In this document: positions 34,607-45,552 of the stretch, one piece after another | How positions within the stretch are numbered: position 1 is the stretch's first letter | Layout: every line of letters begins with the position of its first letter | Assembly: GCA_009801085.1 (NCBI GenBank) | Contig: VNWV01000027.1 | Location: 105,545-169,544, forward strand | DNA: 64,000 nucleotides | Origin: Lasiodiplodia sp. COLG20 | Taxonomy: Eukaryota; Ascomycota; Dothideomycetes; Botryosphaeriales; Botryosphaeriaceae | Direction: 5' to 3' | The notes under the pieces: model-generated | Told to the model about the DNA's origin: nothing | Databases searched by the model: none | The model's input: only the letters and a program-made list of their open reading frames with translations | Program-made: the position numbers and the translations under genes

Positions 34607-35027
34607 GGACCGAACTGCTTGCGAGCAAGAGCGTCGGCCCTCTCTCGCTTCCGAAAAGTACTCGTGCCCGCCCGAAGATGCCGAGAGGGGGGAAAGGCGG
34701 CGCCGCGTAATGAAACGCCGCATTGGGGTGATGTTAAGCCAAAAGCGCCGCTAGACTGCATGTGATCGCAATTCGCCCAATGAAAGGCCGGATAAGTTGC
34801 CACCGCTCGCCCGCGATTTCTTTTACCCTGGCCGTCGGAATCGAATACATCACCGGTAGCGAAGCGGCCAATGAGCGGCCAGCTTTAATAAGCCCGGATC
34901 CCGCTTCCCTCGGCTGTCAAGGACGACGTGCTTCATCCGTCACGGCCAACTTCGAGCACGCTCTCGACACCTCCGCTGCTTGTACCACCCCTCGTCTCTG
35001 GCCCGAGCGAGCATCTCACAATCCACC
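34607..35027. promoter_or_regulatory. Shared promoter of HAD hydrolase and SDHB
   Basis: A short divergent intergenic region. It contains CCAAT pentamers at 34777-34781 and 34868-34872 on the plus strand. CCAAT boxes bind the HAP/CBC complex, which controls respiratory genes including iron-sulfur proteins in fungi. A role here is inferred from position only. Confidence 0.45.
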
Positions 35028-36083
35028 ATGTCGACTACGCGAGCATTGGCAAGGCTCTCCAGGAGCGCAAGTGAGTCTCCAGCGCTGCCGCGCCCACACC
35101 CGCATCCTCTCGCCCGCCCTTCCCTCCACGCCACTGCCAACAACACAGTCGACAATTGCTGACCATGCATCAGCCGCTGCCTCGAGGGCCCCTGTCTCCT
35201 CGACCGTCTTCAAGCGCGGCATGGCCTCGGTGGTCCCCGAGTCGCAGACGTCGGCCGCCGGCGAGCCCACGCCCGCCAGCGACGCGAGGATCAAGAAGTT
35301 CCACATCTACCGCTGGAACCCCGACGAGCCCACCTCGAAGCCGCGCATGCAGACCTACACGCTCGATCTGAACAAGACCGGTCCCATGATGCTCGACGCC
35401 CTCATCCGCATCAAGAACGAGATGGACCCCACCCTGACCTTCAGGCGCAGTTGTCGTGAGGGTATCTGCGGTAGTTGCGCCATGAACATCGACGGTGTCA
35501 ACACCCTGGCATGTCTCTGTACGTCCCCCCTTGTAGTGTGCTGCAGCCAATGGCTACGGCACTTCACGCAGTCTACTGGCCCACGACTAACCTGCTTCGC
35601 CACCCAGGCCGCATTCCCACCGACACCGCTAAGGAATCTCGCATCTACCCGCTGCCGCACACCTACGTCGTCAAGGATCTCGTCCCCGACCTTACCCAGT
35701 TCTACAAGCAGTACCGTTCGATCAAGCCCTACCTGCAGCGCGACACTCCCCCGGCCGACGGACGCGAGAACAGGCAGTCCAAGGAGGAGCGCAAGAAGCT
35801 CGACGGCCTTTACGAGTGCATTCTGTGCGCCTGCTGCAGCACCTCCTGCCCCTCGTACTGGTGGAACTCGGAGGAGTACCTCGGCCCCGCCATCCTCATG
35901 CAGAGCTACCGCTGGATCGCCGACTCGCGTGACCAGAAGAGGGCTGAGCGTCAGGACCAGCTGAACAACAGCATGTCCCTCTACCGTTGCCACACGATTC
36001 TCAACTGCTCGAGGACCTGCCCCAAGGGACTCAACCCGGCCCTCGCCATCGCCGAGATTAAGAAGGGCATGGCTTTCACTTAA
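35028..36083 (+). CDS. SDH2: Succinate dehydrogenase iron-sulfur subunit (SDHB), complex II
   Basis: Predicted 287-residue precursor. Exons 35028-35070, 35174-35518 and 35608-36083. The first intron ends at CTGACCATGCATCAG (branch site plus acceptor); the second is bounded by GTACGT and CACCCAG. Junctions give [15 protein letters not shown] and [16 protein letters not shown]. The N terminus [14 protein letters not shown] is a mitochondrial presequence. The 2Fe-2S site is [16 protein letters not shown], with the fourth Cys in TLACLC. The 4Fe-4S and 3Fe-4S clusters use [12 protein letters not shown] and [14 protein letters not shown]. The protein passes electrons from the FAD subunit to ubiquinone in the inner membrane. 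All cluster cysteines that can be checked are present. This is the target subunit of SDHI fungicides; the conserved His in RCHTILNC is intact. Confidence 0.95.
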
Positions 36084-37411
36084 AACGGCGGCTCGTTAAA
36101 TTTGGTCGTTGGGGGACATTGGAGGAAAATATCATTTGTGTAGATGCAGCAGGTGGGCATTCGACTGTGATTATAGGGCATATGGAGACAAAGGGAGTTC
36201 TGAATATTTGCCGGTGTTTGGGCCTGACCGCCTGACTGACAAGTCGTCTTTTTTCCAAGACAAAGGGAATATTATTTCATTTAGCTACGATGTATCAAAC
36301 CCATCGAGGCGACCCTATGCCGCGGCTGATAGTGCAAAACAAGAGGTGAAATTCACAGGAAAAGAGAGAGCCAACCAAAACGTCATCATCCCCAGAATCT
36401 CACACACATGAAACATCCCTGCACTTCGTGCCACGTGCGTCTGTGGGAGAGGGAGCCCCATGTCGAAACAAACATTCTCTCCGACACGTCGAGCCAACGA
36501 AACGATCGCCTTCTTTTCTCCGCAGAAACGCATTAGCCGCTCGTATAGACGCGCCAGCCTCACAGCCTCGAGTTTTGGCGGGGACGCCTGCAGGTCCGAT
36601 TCGGGAAAGATCGTCGTGACGAGGCCGCCGGTAAGAGTACTCGCCTCATGCCTGAGGCTTCCACGAGCGGCACATCACTCCATGTGTATGGAGATCACGC
36701 AGCTCCTGTTCTTCCGCGCCTCGGCCATCTCCGAACGAATGAGCTCTCCGAGACTCTCGCTGCATCGCTCCTTGCTGTTTTTTCGACCGTCGAGGTTTCC
36801 TCTCTATCAGTCTGTCGTCGTCGTTGTGCTGGTGGTCGCCTTTCCCCTCATTTGGCCATGAGTATCGCTGTCGGCGTGGGTACCTACGGATCCTCGTTTC
36901 AGCCCGGACGCTGCGTGCTGATCTTTCTTGCCTTTTCTGGGATGTGGGTTGCAGGTCGATTCGGCTTCGTGTGAAGCTTATCTGGACAGCGATCTTGCTG
37001 TGACAGGTGCGCAGGGATGTGCGTGATAGGTGGGCTTTACAGGTGACTAATTAATCTGCTGCGACTAGGTGGTTGTGACAGCAAGGATGTATATTTCTTA
37101 ATTGCACGTTAGAGCAGGTGCAAACGGAAAACCCAATAGCAGACTTCATCATAGGTCCTTCCCTGTTGTTCCCTCAACAGCAGCATAGGTATATCGAGTA
37201 GCAGAGGTGAATGTAAGGAAAAGCCAGGCAAAAACAAAGCGAAGGTCCCACCCATACCGGAATAATGACCGCGACACCAGTCGTCCAAGGCATGACGACT
37301 CCCATTCCCAGCACCCCGCCGTGGCCCAAATTTTTTTGAAAGCAGAACAGGCCATCACACTACCCTGCTGCCCCACCCCCTTCGACACCCCGTCCCCTCC
37401 AAGAATGGCTC
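36084..37411. other. Convergent 3' region, SDHB and DUF3602 gene
   Basis: About 1.3 kb with no recognised gene. A plus-strand frame at 36460-36861 is open but shows no family features. The rest is mixed sequence suited to 3' untranslated regions. Confidence 0.45.
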
Positions 37412-38283
37412 TCACTTCTTAATCTTCCCCAGCAGGTCCTTGGCCTTCTCACCCAGCCCCCTCACGTCCTCGTGCTGCCCGTGGCTCGTCGGCGCGGCCG
37501 TGGCACCCCCCTTGGCCTCGACCAGCCTCTCTCTCTCCTCCTCGGGGCTCGCGCTCTTCTCCGTCGTCACGTTGGCGGCGCCGCCGCGGCCGAAGTGCTT
37601 GGGCCCATCGTGGTCACGGCCGGCGCCGGGCGGGGCCTCGACGTCCTGGGCCGCGCGCGCGATCTCTGGGTGATGCGGGTCGTTGCGGGCCATGTTGCCC
37701 GTGCCGCCGCGGCCCGTCGTGTATAGCGCCGATTTGATCGTCGGCGTTACCAGGTCGCGCGGGTTGGACGACGACTCGCGGCGCGACGTCTTGGCCATGT
37801 TGCCTACAAAGGGGGGAAACGCGCCTAGCGTCAGTCGCCGTGCACCTTGACATCGGAAACGATATTGGGGGTGGTGTGAGGGATTGATGGGTGGAAAGAC
37901 GGAATTGGGGATATATGTCAGCTGCCGTATAGGGTAGGTGGCTGTGCTTGGCCCCCCTTCTGGAGACTCAAATGACCGCGGATGCTATTCCTGTGGTGCA
38001 CGCGAATCTGCAGACAATCGACTCTGCCCTCGGTGGCTGAGCAGCGGGTGCCGTGTGCCGTGGATCAACGCCATCGTCGCATGGTGGTACAGCCCATGTA
38101 CGCGCGATTGCGCAATCTAGTCCCCCGGCAGCCGAGGGAGAGGGGGCAAAGGGGAAGGAGTGGGAGGCTGAAGGAGGAAAAAGGAGAATATTGGAAGCTT
38201 GTACCTGCGCCGCCACGCCCGTGCGACATGTTCCTCACGTCTGAGCCGGTGCCGTCAGAGGCGGTACGCGGGTCTAGAGCCAT
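37412..38283 (-). CDS. DUF3602 family small glycine-rich protein
   Basis: Predicted protein of 156 residues. Exons 38205-38283 and 37412-37803, with an unusually long intron for this window (37804-38204, 401 nt; GTACAA donor, TTTGTAG acceptor). Splicing gives MSHGRGGAG-NMAKTSRRESS. The start used is MALDPRTASDG at 38283; MSHGRGGAG at 38229 is an alternative. The mark of the family is a repeated GRGG-x-x-N motif, seen three times: HGRGGAGNM, TGRGGTGNM and FGRGGAANV. The tail is charged and ends in AKDLLGKIKK. DUF3602 proteins are widespread in ascomycetes with no established role. The long intron may contain a small missed exon. Confidence 0.8.
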
Positions 38284-39945
38284 GACGGTGGAGTGATTCG
38301 AAGGAGATGAGAATGTAGCAGCGGATATTTCGATCGCGAGCAATTTTTTGCGCAGTACGTGTGACTGTGTCGGGAGGAGGGTGTTCAAGCTGCTGTTGCT
38401 GAGTCCGGCAGCCTTACGAAGGGACGACCTGACGTCAAGTGCAGTCGGCGACGGACCCTCTGTTGGCAGCGACGAATGCGGAAGTCGCGAGGCAGCTCGT
38501 GCTCGAAACTCGCGTGTGCGCGGTGAGTCAGTAGCAGGCGACCGACAGATGCGATGCGACCAACGTGCTCTCCGTCGAGGACAGCAGAAACCAATACAGA
38601 GGATGTCACGGCACAGCAGAAAGGCGTCGACGGCGGCGGCAGGAGCGACGGCTTTATGGCAGAAAGGGAGGAAGTGAGATTATACTACCTGGTTGCCTCG
38701 CCCGACTCCACTCTCAGCGACGGCGCCCGGGCGCAGGGCGGCGCACATCATGCGGAGAGAAAATCTCGACTCCGCAGTATCTTCGCCGACGCACGAACGG
38801 GGTTGCCCGCCTGCTCCGGGCTGCCAAGCAGACGGTTTGTACGGCCAGGCGCGTGGAGGGTGCAGAGGAGCCGTCTGGATTTGGGTATCCATCACGTAAA
38901 AGATTGCTGCGGCGCGAGGGGCCAACGTCGAGCGCGCGACCCTTCGCCCGCTGCTGTCCCATGACTCTGCCGGCGAAGGTATTGCTGTGCGGCGGCCAGC
39001 GGCGCGACATTATAAGTGTGTGCTGGGAGTCGGCGGCATAGCGCGTCAAGCTTCCGCCGACGATGGCGCGACAGCGGAAACCGGGAAGAGGGGCACTGGG
39101 GTCGTGTGCGGGTACGGGCGATCAGACAGGCAGGAGTCAAGCCCACGCGTCGGTGGCAGCAAGGCTCGTCGACGGGGCGGCGCTGCGACCGTGGTTGGTA
39201 CAACGATGGGATCGCGACGGAAGAAGTCAAGTCTACCAAGGCGGGAGACTGGGGAGAACCGTGAGTACGAGGGTCCCGAGCGAGCGGTCGTGTAACGCTG
39301 CACTATGACGCACATGATTCAGGGACCACCAGGCACCTGCTAAGAATAAACCACAGTCGTGAAGGTGGGGATGCAAGTGTGAGAAGCAAAAGATGCAAAT
39401 TGTGTGTAGTAGTCCCTCGGGACTCTAATGATACAGTAGACAGCAACACCCAGCTGAAGAACGCCTCTAATCCCGTGTCCGTCTGCCCAAGCACAAGCCC
39501 CAGCGTGGGGGTGCGACCGCGAGGTCTCCGTGTAGTCCGTCTAGTGTATCCGTCCCGTCCCAGTCTATGATGAAGAAAAATCAAAAACTCCGCTCAAATG
39601 CAACACAGTTCGCTGGCGATGCCGCTGAAGTGCCAGACAAACTCCCAACAGCCCGAGTAACGAAGGAAATCAGAAATGGAGTCCCACAAGCGCCGGCTCA
39701 ATGCAATGGTTCGATGGTCGTACAGTCGCGCGCAATACGGCGCGAAAGAAGAAAGTCGTTGCTCCGTGGACGGCCGAAAAAGGATACCGGTCCGGTTCCG
39801 GCGCCCAGAGGGCTAATTAGGAATTTCTTGCTGATGACAAGCCGGCGATCGTCGGCATTACGAAAATGCTCGTCAAAGATGGATTAATGAGAGGCGATAA
39901 AACGTGAAGGGTGTCGAAGCACCCTGGCGGCAGCTCGGGCAGGAG

Positions 39946-39961
39946 TAATTAGGCCTAATTA
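39946..39961. promoter_or_regulatory. 16-bp perfect palindrome with two TAATTA cores
   Basis: The sequence TAATTAGGCCTAATTA reads the same on both strands. TAATTA is the core bound by many homeodomain proteins. A third CTAATTAG site lies near 39810. It may be a regulatory site or chance. Confidence 0.35.
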
Positions 39962-40017
39962 TCGAGTCAGCCATGCCGCCATGGATTGATTGAGCGAGCA
40001 CGAGGTCAACGTACCAT

Positions 40018-40149
40018 TTAGCTGCCACCGGCATCACGGGGCCATTCCTTATCGTCGCCGCCCTTGCGGCAGATCGGAAGCACGCGGCGCTGGTGCTTGA
40101 TGGCGAGGTCATTGGAGGAAAGGACGGTCGAAGTCTTGGTGAAGGCCAT
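40018..40149 (-). CDS. Possible 43-residue small ORF with CAA-repeat leader
   Basis: A minus-strand ATG at 40149 opens MAFTKTSTVLSSNDLAIKHQ and continues for 43 codons, ending at TAA 40018-40020. Immediately upstream on that strand is a (CCA)n(CAA)n tract, the kind of unstructured leader often seen before fungal starts. A GTACGT donor lies 3 nt after the stop, so this could be a first exon with a shifted boundary. No homologue is known to me. Confidence 0.3.
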   Translation of the reverse strand: MAFTKTSTVLSSNDLAIKHQRRVLPICRKGGDDKEWPRDAGGS

Positions 40150-40151
40150 TG

Positions 40152-40214
40152 TCGTTGTTGTTGTTGTTGTTGCTGTTGCTGGTGGTGGTGGTGGTGGTGG
40201 TGGTTGTGGTTGTG
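40152..40214. repeat. (GTT)n/(GGT)n trinucleotide repeat
   Basis: GTT units followed by a GCT/GTT interruption and then uninterrupted GGT units, ending in GTTGTGG. On the minus strand it is a CCA/CAA tract directly upstream of the small ORF at 40149. Confidence 0.85.
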
Positions 40215-43200
40215 GGTATTAAGGTCGAATTGGAATTGCGTGGGTCCGGAGGAGTTTGTATTAAGTGTGGTGTGTAGATTACTTTGGTTGGTTGGTTGAT
40301 GGTGGGCCAGAAAGCAGCAGGTGGGAGGTGTATATATGTATTGAGCGGGTGTGTAGGGCAGCCTCTGGGAAGGGGTAATGAATGCTTCAGCGCGGTCCTG
40401 AAACCGAATTCTGGACTTTGGCGGGATACGGGGGGTCTTGCACGGGAGTTATCATCATCATCATCAGCTGCCGCCAACCCTACTCACTCGTCAAGCTCAG
40501 CACACAGCGCGGTGGAGGCTGTGCGCAGGGAAGCATTTCGTGCATGGCAGGGCTGATTGGATGCGAGCGCCATCTCTGTGCATCGTGGAAGCTCATCCGC
40601 TTTCCATGATCCATGTCAGCTCCCCGTCACCTTGTGAGGCGCATCCTCGAGCCATCGACTGCCGGAGCGTGGCGCCTGTGACGTGCGCCAGCAGCCAGTC
40701 CTCTGGGGCGACGAGGCGCAGTACGCCAGCTGGCTGTAGCGGAGCACACACTGGCCACCTTGTCGTCCGCTGTCCTCACGTGGCTGTGCGCCAGGGCCAC
40801 ATCAGGGGGGCCCGCGCGTGCATGCCAATCAGCGCGGGATGGGAGGCGGGCAAGCCACCGTCGAGAACAGGAACAGGAATGGCACCGCCTAATGACTCGC
40901 ACTCGCCCAGCTGCGCGCCTTTCACCGCCCGGTACGCCGCTCTGCTCCTGCTTGCTTCACGCGGCAGGCAATTGTCGCAGAGCACGAGCAGCAGCAGCGA
41001 TAATGGAAGCTTCGGCCGTGCTGCGGCCTTGAGCGACGGCGGCCGCGTTCCCGCTGCCTTGCTGCGCCCTCCCGGCCAATCCGCGCCGCCGTGCCTGGGC
41101 ATTGAGGCCTGCGAGCTGCGTGCTGCGACGGCGCGCGCGGGGAGAAGGCGGCGGCGTGCGACGGCGGCCATCCGGCGACGGGACCCGGCGGCATTGGAGG
41201 CGCTGGTAATAAGACGCCCCGGCCGATATTATTGCGCCTGCAGGCGAATTTCCCGGGCGGGCTCCGCGCTTTACAAAACGAGACCCCTTTCGCGTTGAAA
41301 CGCAGCGCCCTGCGCAGCCGAGGGCAGCTGAGGCGGGCGCCTAACCGTCCATAGACAGCCATTGGTATAGGGGGCCTGTCGTTGCTGGCAATGTTCGAGA
41401 AGCTGCTTCGATGCCGATCCGGCGCCTGCAGCGACCATCGGTCTAGGCCCAGCGATGCGCGCCTGCGGCTGCTGTTCCCCAGCGCGCGCGTGCAAAGCGC
41501 AGCGGCCTATCTGCGCTGTCACCACGAACCACGACACACGACACATGCGTCCGACGTGTCGCGGGCGCCGGTCCGCCTGCGGCAATGCGGCCAAGCGCTT
41601 CCGGCGCGCGGAAGAGCAGCCAATCGACCCCCGCTCCACCGAGCCCGTCGCAGCGAGTCCGAGACGCTGCGCGCGCTCATGATCCCACGTCTGCCCACGC
41701 CGCGCCATCAGGTGACTCGCGCCCGCAGGCCCCTGAAACTCGAGTCGCGGGTCGTAGAGATCGTCATGAAACTGTTATGAGCAGCAACAAAACAGCCCAA
41801 CTTTACACACGTGGCGTATCGACAGCTCCCGCCGGGCTGAGCCAGGCTGCCGCCCCTGGGCGGGTTACGCGTCTGCTCTTGACTCATCGCGTCTGCAGTG
41901 ATCGCCGGGCAATGAATCGGAACAAGATCCGTCGTCTCCTCCCCTGACGATCGTGTTCGATCAGCCGCGCGCTGCAGCGCGAGGCAGGGCGGCGCCCCAG
42001 AACCGCTGCTGAACCACCCTCTGGAGTCACAACACCCAATTATAGCAGGCGAGCGACCCAAACCGACCGCCCGCGGCTGGGCCTAACGTCCCGATTCGGG
42101 CGCGTTGGCTCCAGAAGGAACTCTCCTATCGAGCCGCTCTTACACGAGCAGGGGCGGCTGGGATGCTCCCTCCAGCGCCGGGCGGAAGGGCAGCCATCAG
42201 CACCCTCCGACCTCGAGTTCTGCAAAAAAGACTCGGCGCTCGAACCGTACCGTCTGACGCGTCCGCACGCCAGAGTTCGAGACCTCTCGCGACCTCAGCA
42301 TGCTCAATGCTCCCTGCCCGCCCGAATTGGAGGGTGAGCATGATGTTTCCTGGAATAGGAGCATGATGCAATCGTCCCATGGCCGCTCCCCACAGAAGAA
42401 GCAGGTGTCGCGTCAGACCTGCCACAGCTCTTCCGCGTCAGGCAGCCCGCCGCACGCTAAAATAAGCTCTCTCCCGCCGAGCGCTGCGCGCCGAAAGGTG
42501 CAGAGAATTCTGACCGTGGCAAACGCTGCGCGTCTCTCTGCTCTTGCGGGCGGAAAAGCGCGCAGCTCCGGCCCGCTATCACTATCGGTGCAGTGGTAGT
42601 GACACGACCGCACGGCCAAAAAGAAAGGGATCGCGTCGCCTTCAGCCAGCCGCAAGGGTCCGGCCCAGAATCAGGGTACTGGATTGCTTTGGCCGCAGGC
42701 CTTTCCCTGCATGCCGTGAAAAGTGACGTTAGCGGCTTCCGGGTCTCCGCCATCTGGACGATAGGCCTCCTTTTCCGCTGCTTTTGGACCACCCCTGGGG
42801 AACCTTAACCAGCCGTGGCTTTTCTTAGCGGCCGCCCCCAGGGGATAGTCCTGCATATCCATCGATGCGCACCGATACTGTGGGTTCCTCAATCGGCTAC
42901 GAGTAACCCCAGAGTCTCGCGAGATCTGAGCCAGCCATCTGCAAGGCGTCGGATCCGATACGATGCTCCTTGTCGGTCGGTCCGCCCAAAAATAGTAAGG
43001 AATAAAGCACGCCATCAAACCATTGCAGACGATCCAAATTTCTCAAGCTCGATAATTACAAGCTGCGAAGCACATATTGACCAGCTTTCATATCTCGTCG
43101 AAACTGATGCTGGTGCTCGAGTACTTGGCGCCCGCAGCTCCCTTTCGAGCCAACGAGCTCTGCCCTACCGGCGCTCCGGGCGGCGCCCTACCCCCAGACA

Positions 43201-43984
43201 GGCCACGGTTGCCCCTGTCTCCTGCCAAAGGCTGCAGACAAGCTTTGAGTTTCACTCGACGTCACAATGCTGGCGCTCTCTCCTCATCGACGATGAGCAT
43301 GACCCTGAAGGGCGCGCGGAATTGCCAGCTTCAGGCCAGTCAATAGTCGTGGGCAAGACCAGCTCGCAGTGTGGCTTGGTTGCCACCCGTCACGGCAGCA
43401 CAAAGTAATCATGACAAAATTCATTCAAAATGCCCGTGCTCTCAAGAAGGACTGGAAAAAAGTCGGAATCACGTCGGCTCAGTGGCCATCATGCCGGCGG
43501 GCTCAAATTGCTGCAAATTCCCTCTCTTCATCTTCGAGCGCACGGAGAGAGCATCGGCCACGAAAACTGCGTTGCTGACAGGTGACTTCAGGATACCACG
43601 TCGTGTGTGCACGCTGTCTGCAGCATGTAGCCCGAGCTCGAAGACGTCGTCGGGCACGCCGGAAGTCGGGAGTACATGTCGAGCTTCCAGCGGAACCGTC
43701 CGGGTGCAGTGGTACCATCCGTGTCAGTGAAGGTCGGAAACTCGTCCGGAATGTGCGTTCTGGAAGAATCACGCTTCCCGATTCCCCGAGGACTTTCTCG
43801 CACGCCAGCTCCTGCGCCGCCCTTTGTCGCACATGAACAGTGTCTCCGTGTACACTGGTGAGCATTGCGTTAGTGAAATTGGCGGATGTTAGTCTTGTGA
43901 GCAGCCGCCGACGCCTGTGTGGTGCCCGAGTTTCCTTGAGGCGCAGGCGGCTGGCGTCATATGGAAACTTCTGCGTCGGGCCCT

Positions 43985-44461
43985 TCAGTGGTCGCACCAC
44001 GTGAGGTCCAACTCTGGACTCTGCCGTACGAGCGGATGAAATTTGATGGTCAACAGTGTCGCCACGCGTCGTCGGTATGTGGAATTGACAGCTGATTCCA
44101 TCAGACTCGCCCGCGCCACCGCATCAGGAGAACCATAGCCCAGCGTACGAACGTCCTGCCGCGTCTGGTTCATAGTCGCAGACGCCGCGTCAACCCGCGT
44201 TGCGCAGGCCGTCTTCCCCAACAGTTTTCCAACCAGCCCATCTAGACGCTCGCACGCAGTGGCTCGACGCGACATGGATGACGTTATGGTTGGGGACGCT
44301 GACGAGGCCCCAATCCACTTACTAGCTCGTTCGGCCAGAGACGTACTCATCCTTTCTAATATTAGCGTTCGGAGTAAAGCGACTGGAAATGGTCGGCTCA
44401 CGCCGTAGAGCCAATCGACTAAGGGCGGCTTCATGACGTTGGCGCAAACATGTCGGCGCAA
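43985..44461 (-). CDS. Doubtful ORF, no recognised family
   Basis: An open minus-strand frame of 158 codons. From an internal Met (MSTSLAERASKWIGASSASP) the composition becomes protein-like, mixed polar and hydrophobic, ending in ELDLTWCDH. No domain, signal peptide or linked exon can be shown. It may be a small unannotated gene or chance. Confidence 0.2.
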   Translation of the reverse strand: MRRHVCANVMKPPLVDWLYGVSRPFPVALLRTLILERMSTSLAERASKWIGASSASPTITSSMSRRATACERLDGLVGKLLGKTACATRVDAASATMNQTRQDVRTLGYGSPDAVARASLMESAVNSTYRRRVATLLTIKFHPLVRQSPELDLTWCDH

Positions 44462-45359
44462 GCGCTGTCCTTCGGCGGCAACGCACCCAGCGGCAGATTT
44501 TGGGTTCTAGAGGAGCATAATCATGCCGATTGCATCTAGGCTCGCTCGTACGGCATGTTGGCAGGTGTGCCGATCGTCAACGGCGGCTCTCATCTGCCCC
44601 AACGCATGTCCCCAACCAGCGAGGTAAACAAGGAGTACAGAACTCCATTGATATCGTACAACGGGGAAAGAAATGAGAAGGTGGTGCGATTAAGGTTGGT
44701 GGGGGATTTTCCAAACAGGTAGTCTCGTCGGCTCCACTATTTCCTAATCCGGGTTGGAAGGCAAGGGATGGTCATGTGCGGCAGGAACATCCAGCGCCGC
44801 TGGCAGCAAATCCGAGCCCAATTTCGGCACATCAGCGATGGACTATTATGGGAAAGGACCAGAAAGCACATCGCGATTGGCGTCGCTGTTCTCCTTCCCC
44901 TGCTGGAAAGAGACGTTGAAGATGGGGCCGTCCCGGTGCGTTCTAGGCCCAGCGGCGAGCACTTATACTTCACACTTCAGTAATTATGTCAATGTCTTTC
45001 CAGACGCAAGATAGAGTAAAAAGAGAAAAGGCGACTCGTGGTGGGTCGCATAAGTAGCGTCAAGTATGCAATAACCCCGGAGCCCGCTCATTTTACTTTT
45101 CCATTGTTAGCTTTCGCATTGCCAACGCATTTAACAATGAGCTGGGACTCTTTCCACAACCGCCACGGGAGTGCTCTGCTACCCACAGGATACCCGCCTG
45201 CATGAGTTGCCGCAGTCCGCTTGTGGGCCGAAGCATGATTCAGAAATGGTGGACTCACCCAACGTAGTTATCGTGTCGTTGCAAGCACACTAGAACTCAT
45301 AACACCAGACTGGACTCGATTTCGCCAGACTGTCTCACGAGACTTCTGCCAAACAGGCG

Positions 45360-45367
45360 TATATAAA
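45360..45367 (+). promoter_or_regulatory. Possible TATA box of the eIF3b gene
   Basis: TATATAAA lies 186 nt upstream of the eIF3b start codon, a reasonable distance for a fungal promoter with a moderate 5' leader. Assignment is by motif and position only. Confidence 0.4.
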
Positions 45368-45552
45368 CCATTGTCCGCTTCCTCCGGGGGCCCTGAAGGC
45401 CTTGGCTAAGATCCCCTGCCCGATGCGGCAAGGCTCTCGGTTAAACGTCGGAACTGCGGCGACACACTTTGGTGAAATCTAGCGACGCGAGCTTCAGTTG
45501 TTTCGCGACCCCACAAGAGCCCAGCAACCGCACCTCTCGCCTGCCCGCAGCC

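Larger units (their letters stand above)
38284..45552. other. 7.3 kb region with no convincing gene
   Basis: This lies between the divergent DUF3602 and eIF3b genes. Many open frames exist, the longest about 286 codons (40438-41298), but they overlap on both strands in GC-rich sequence and show no family motifs or paired splice sites. Weak coding-like hints on the minus strand occur at 40018-40149 (small ORF), 43469-43657 and 43985-44461. A trinucleotide repeat and a 16-bp palindrome are listed separately. No tRNA, rRNA or intact transposon was recognised. Confidence 0.45.

Noticed and set aside
40438..41298. 286-codon open frame on the plus strand
   Set aside because: It lies in GC-rich sequence with equally open frames on the other strand, has no family motif and low-complexity composition.
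42815..43408. 197-codon open frame on the plus strand
   Set aside because: No recognisable domain, Ser/Arg-rich composition and no linked splice sites; more likely chance.
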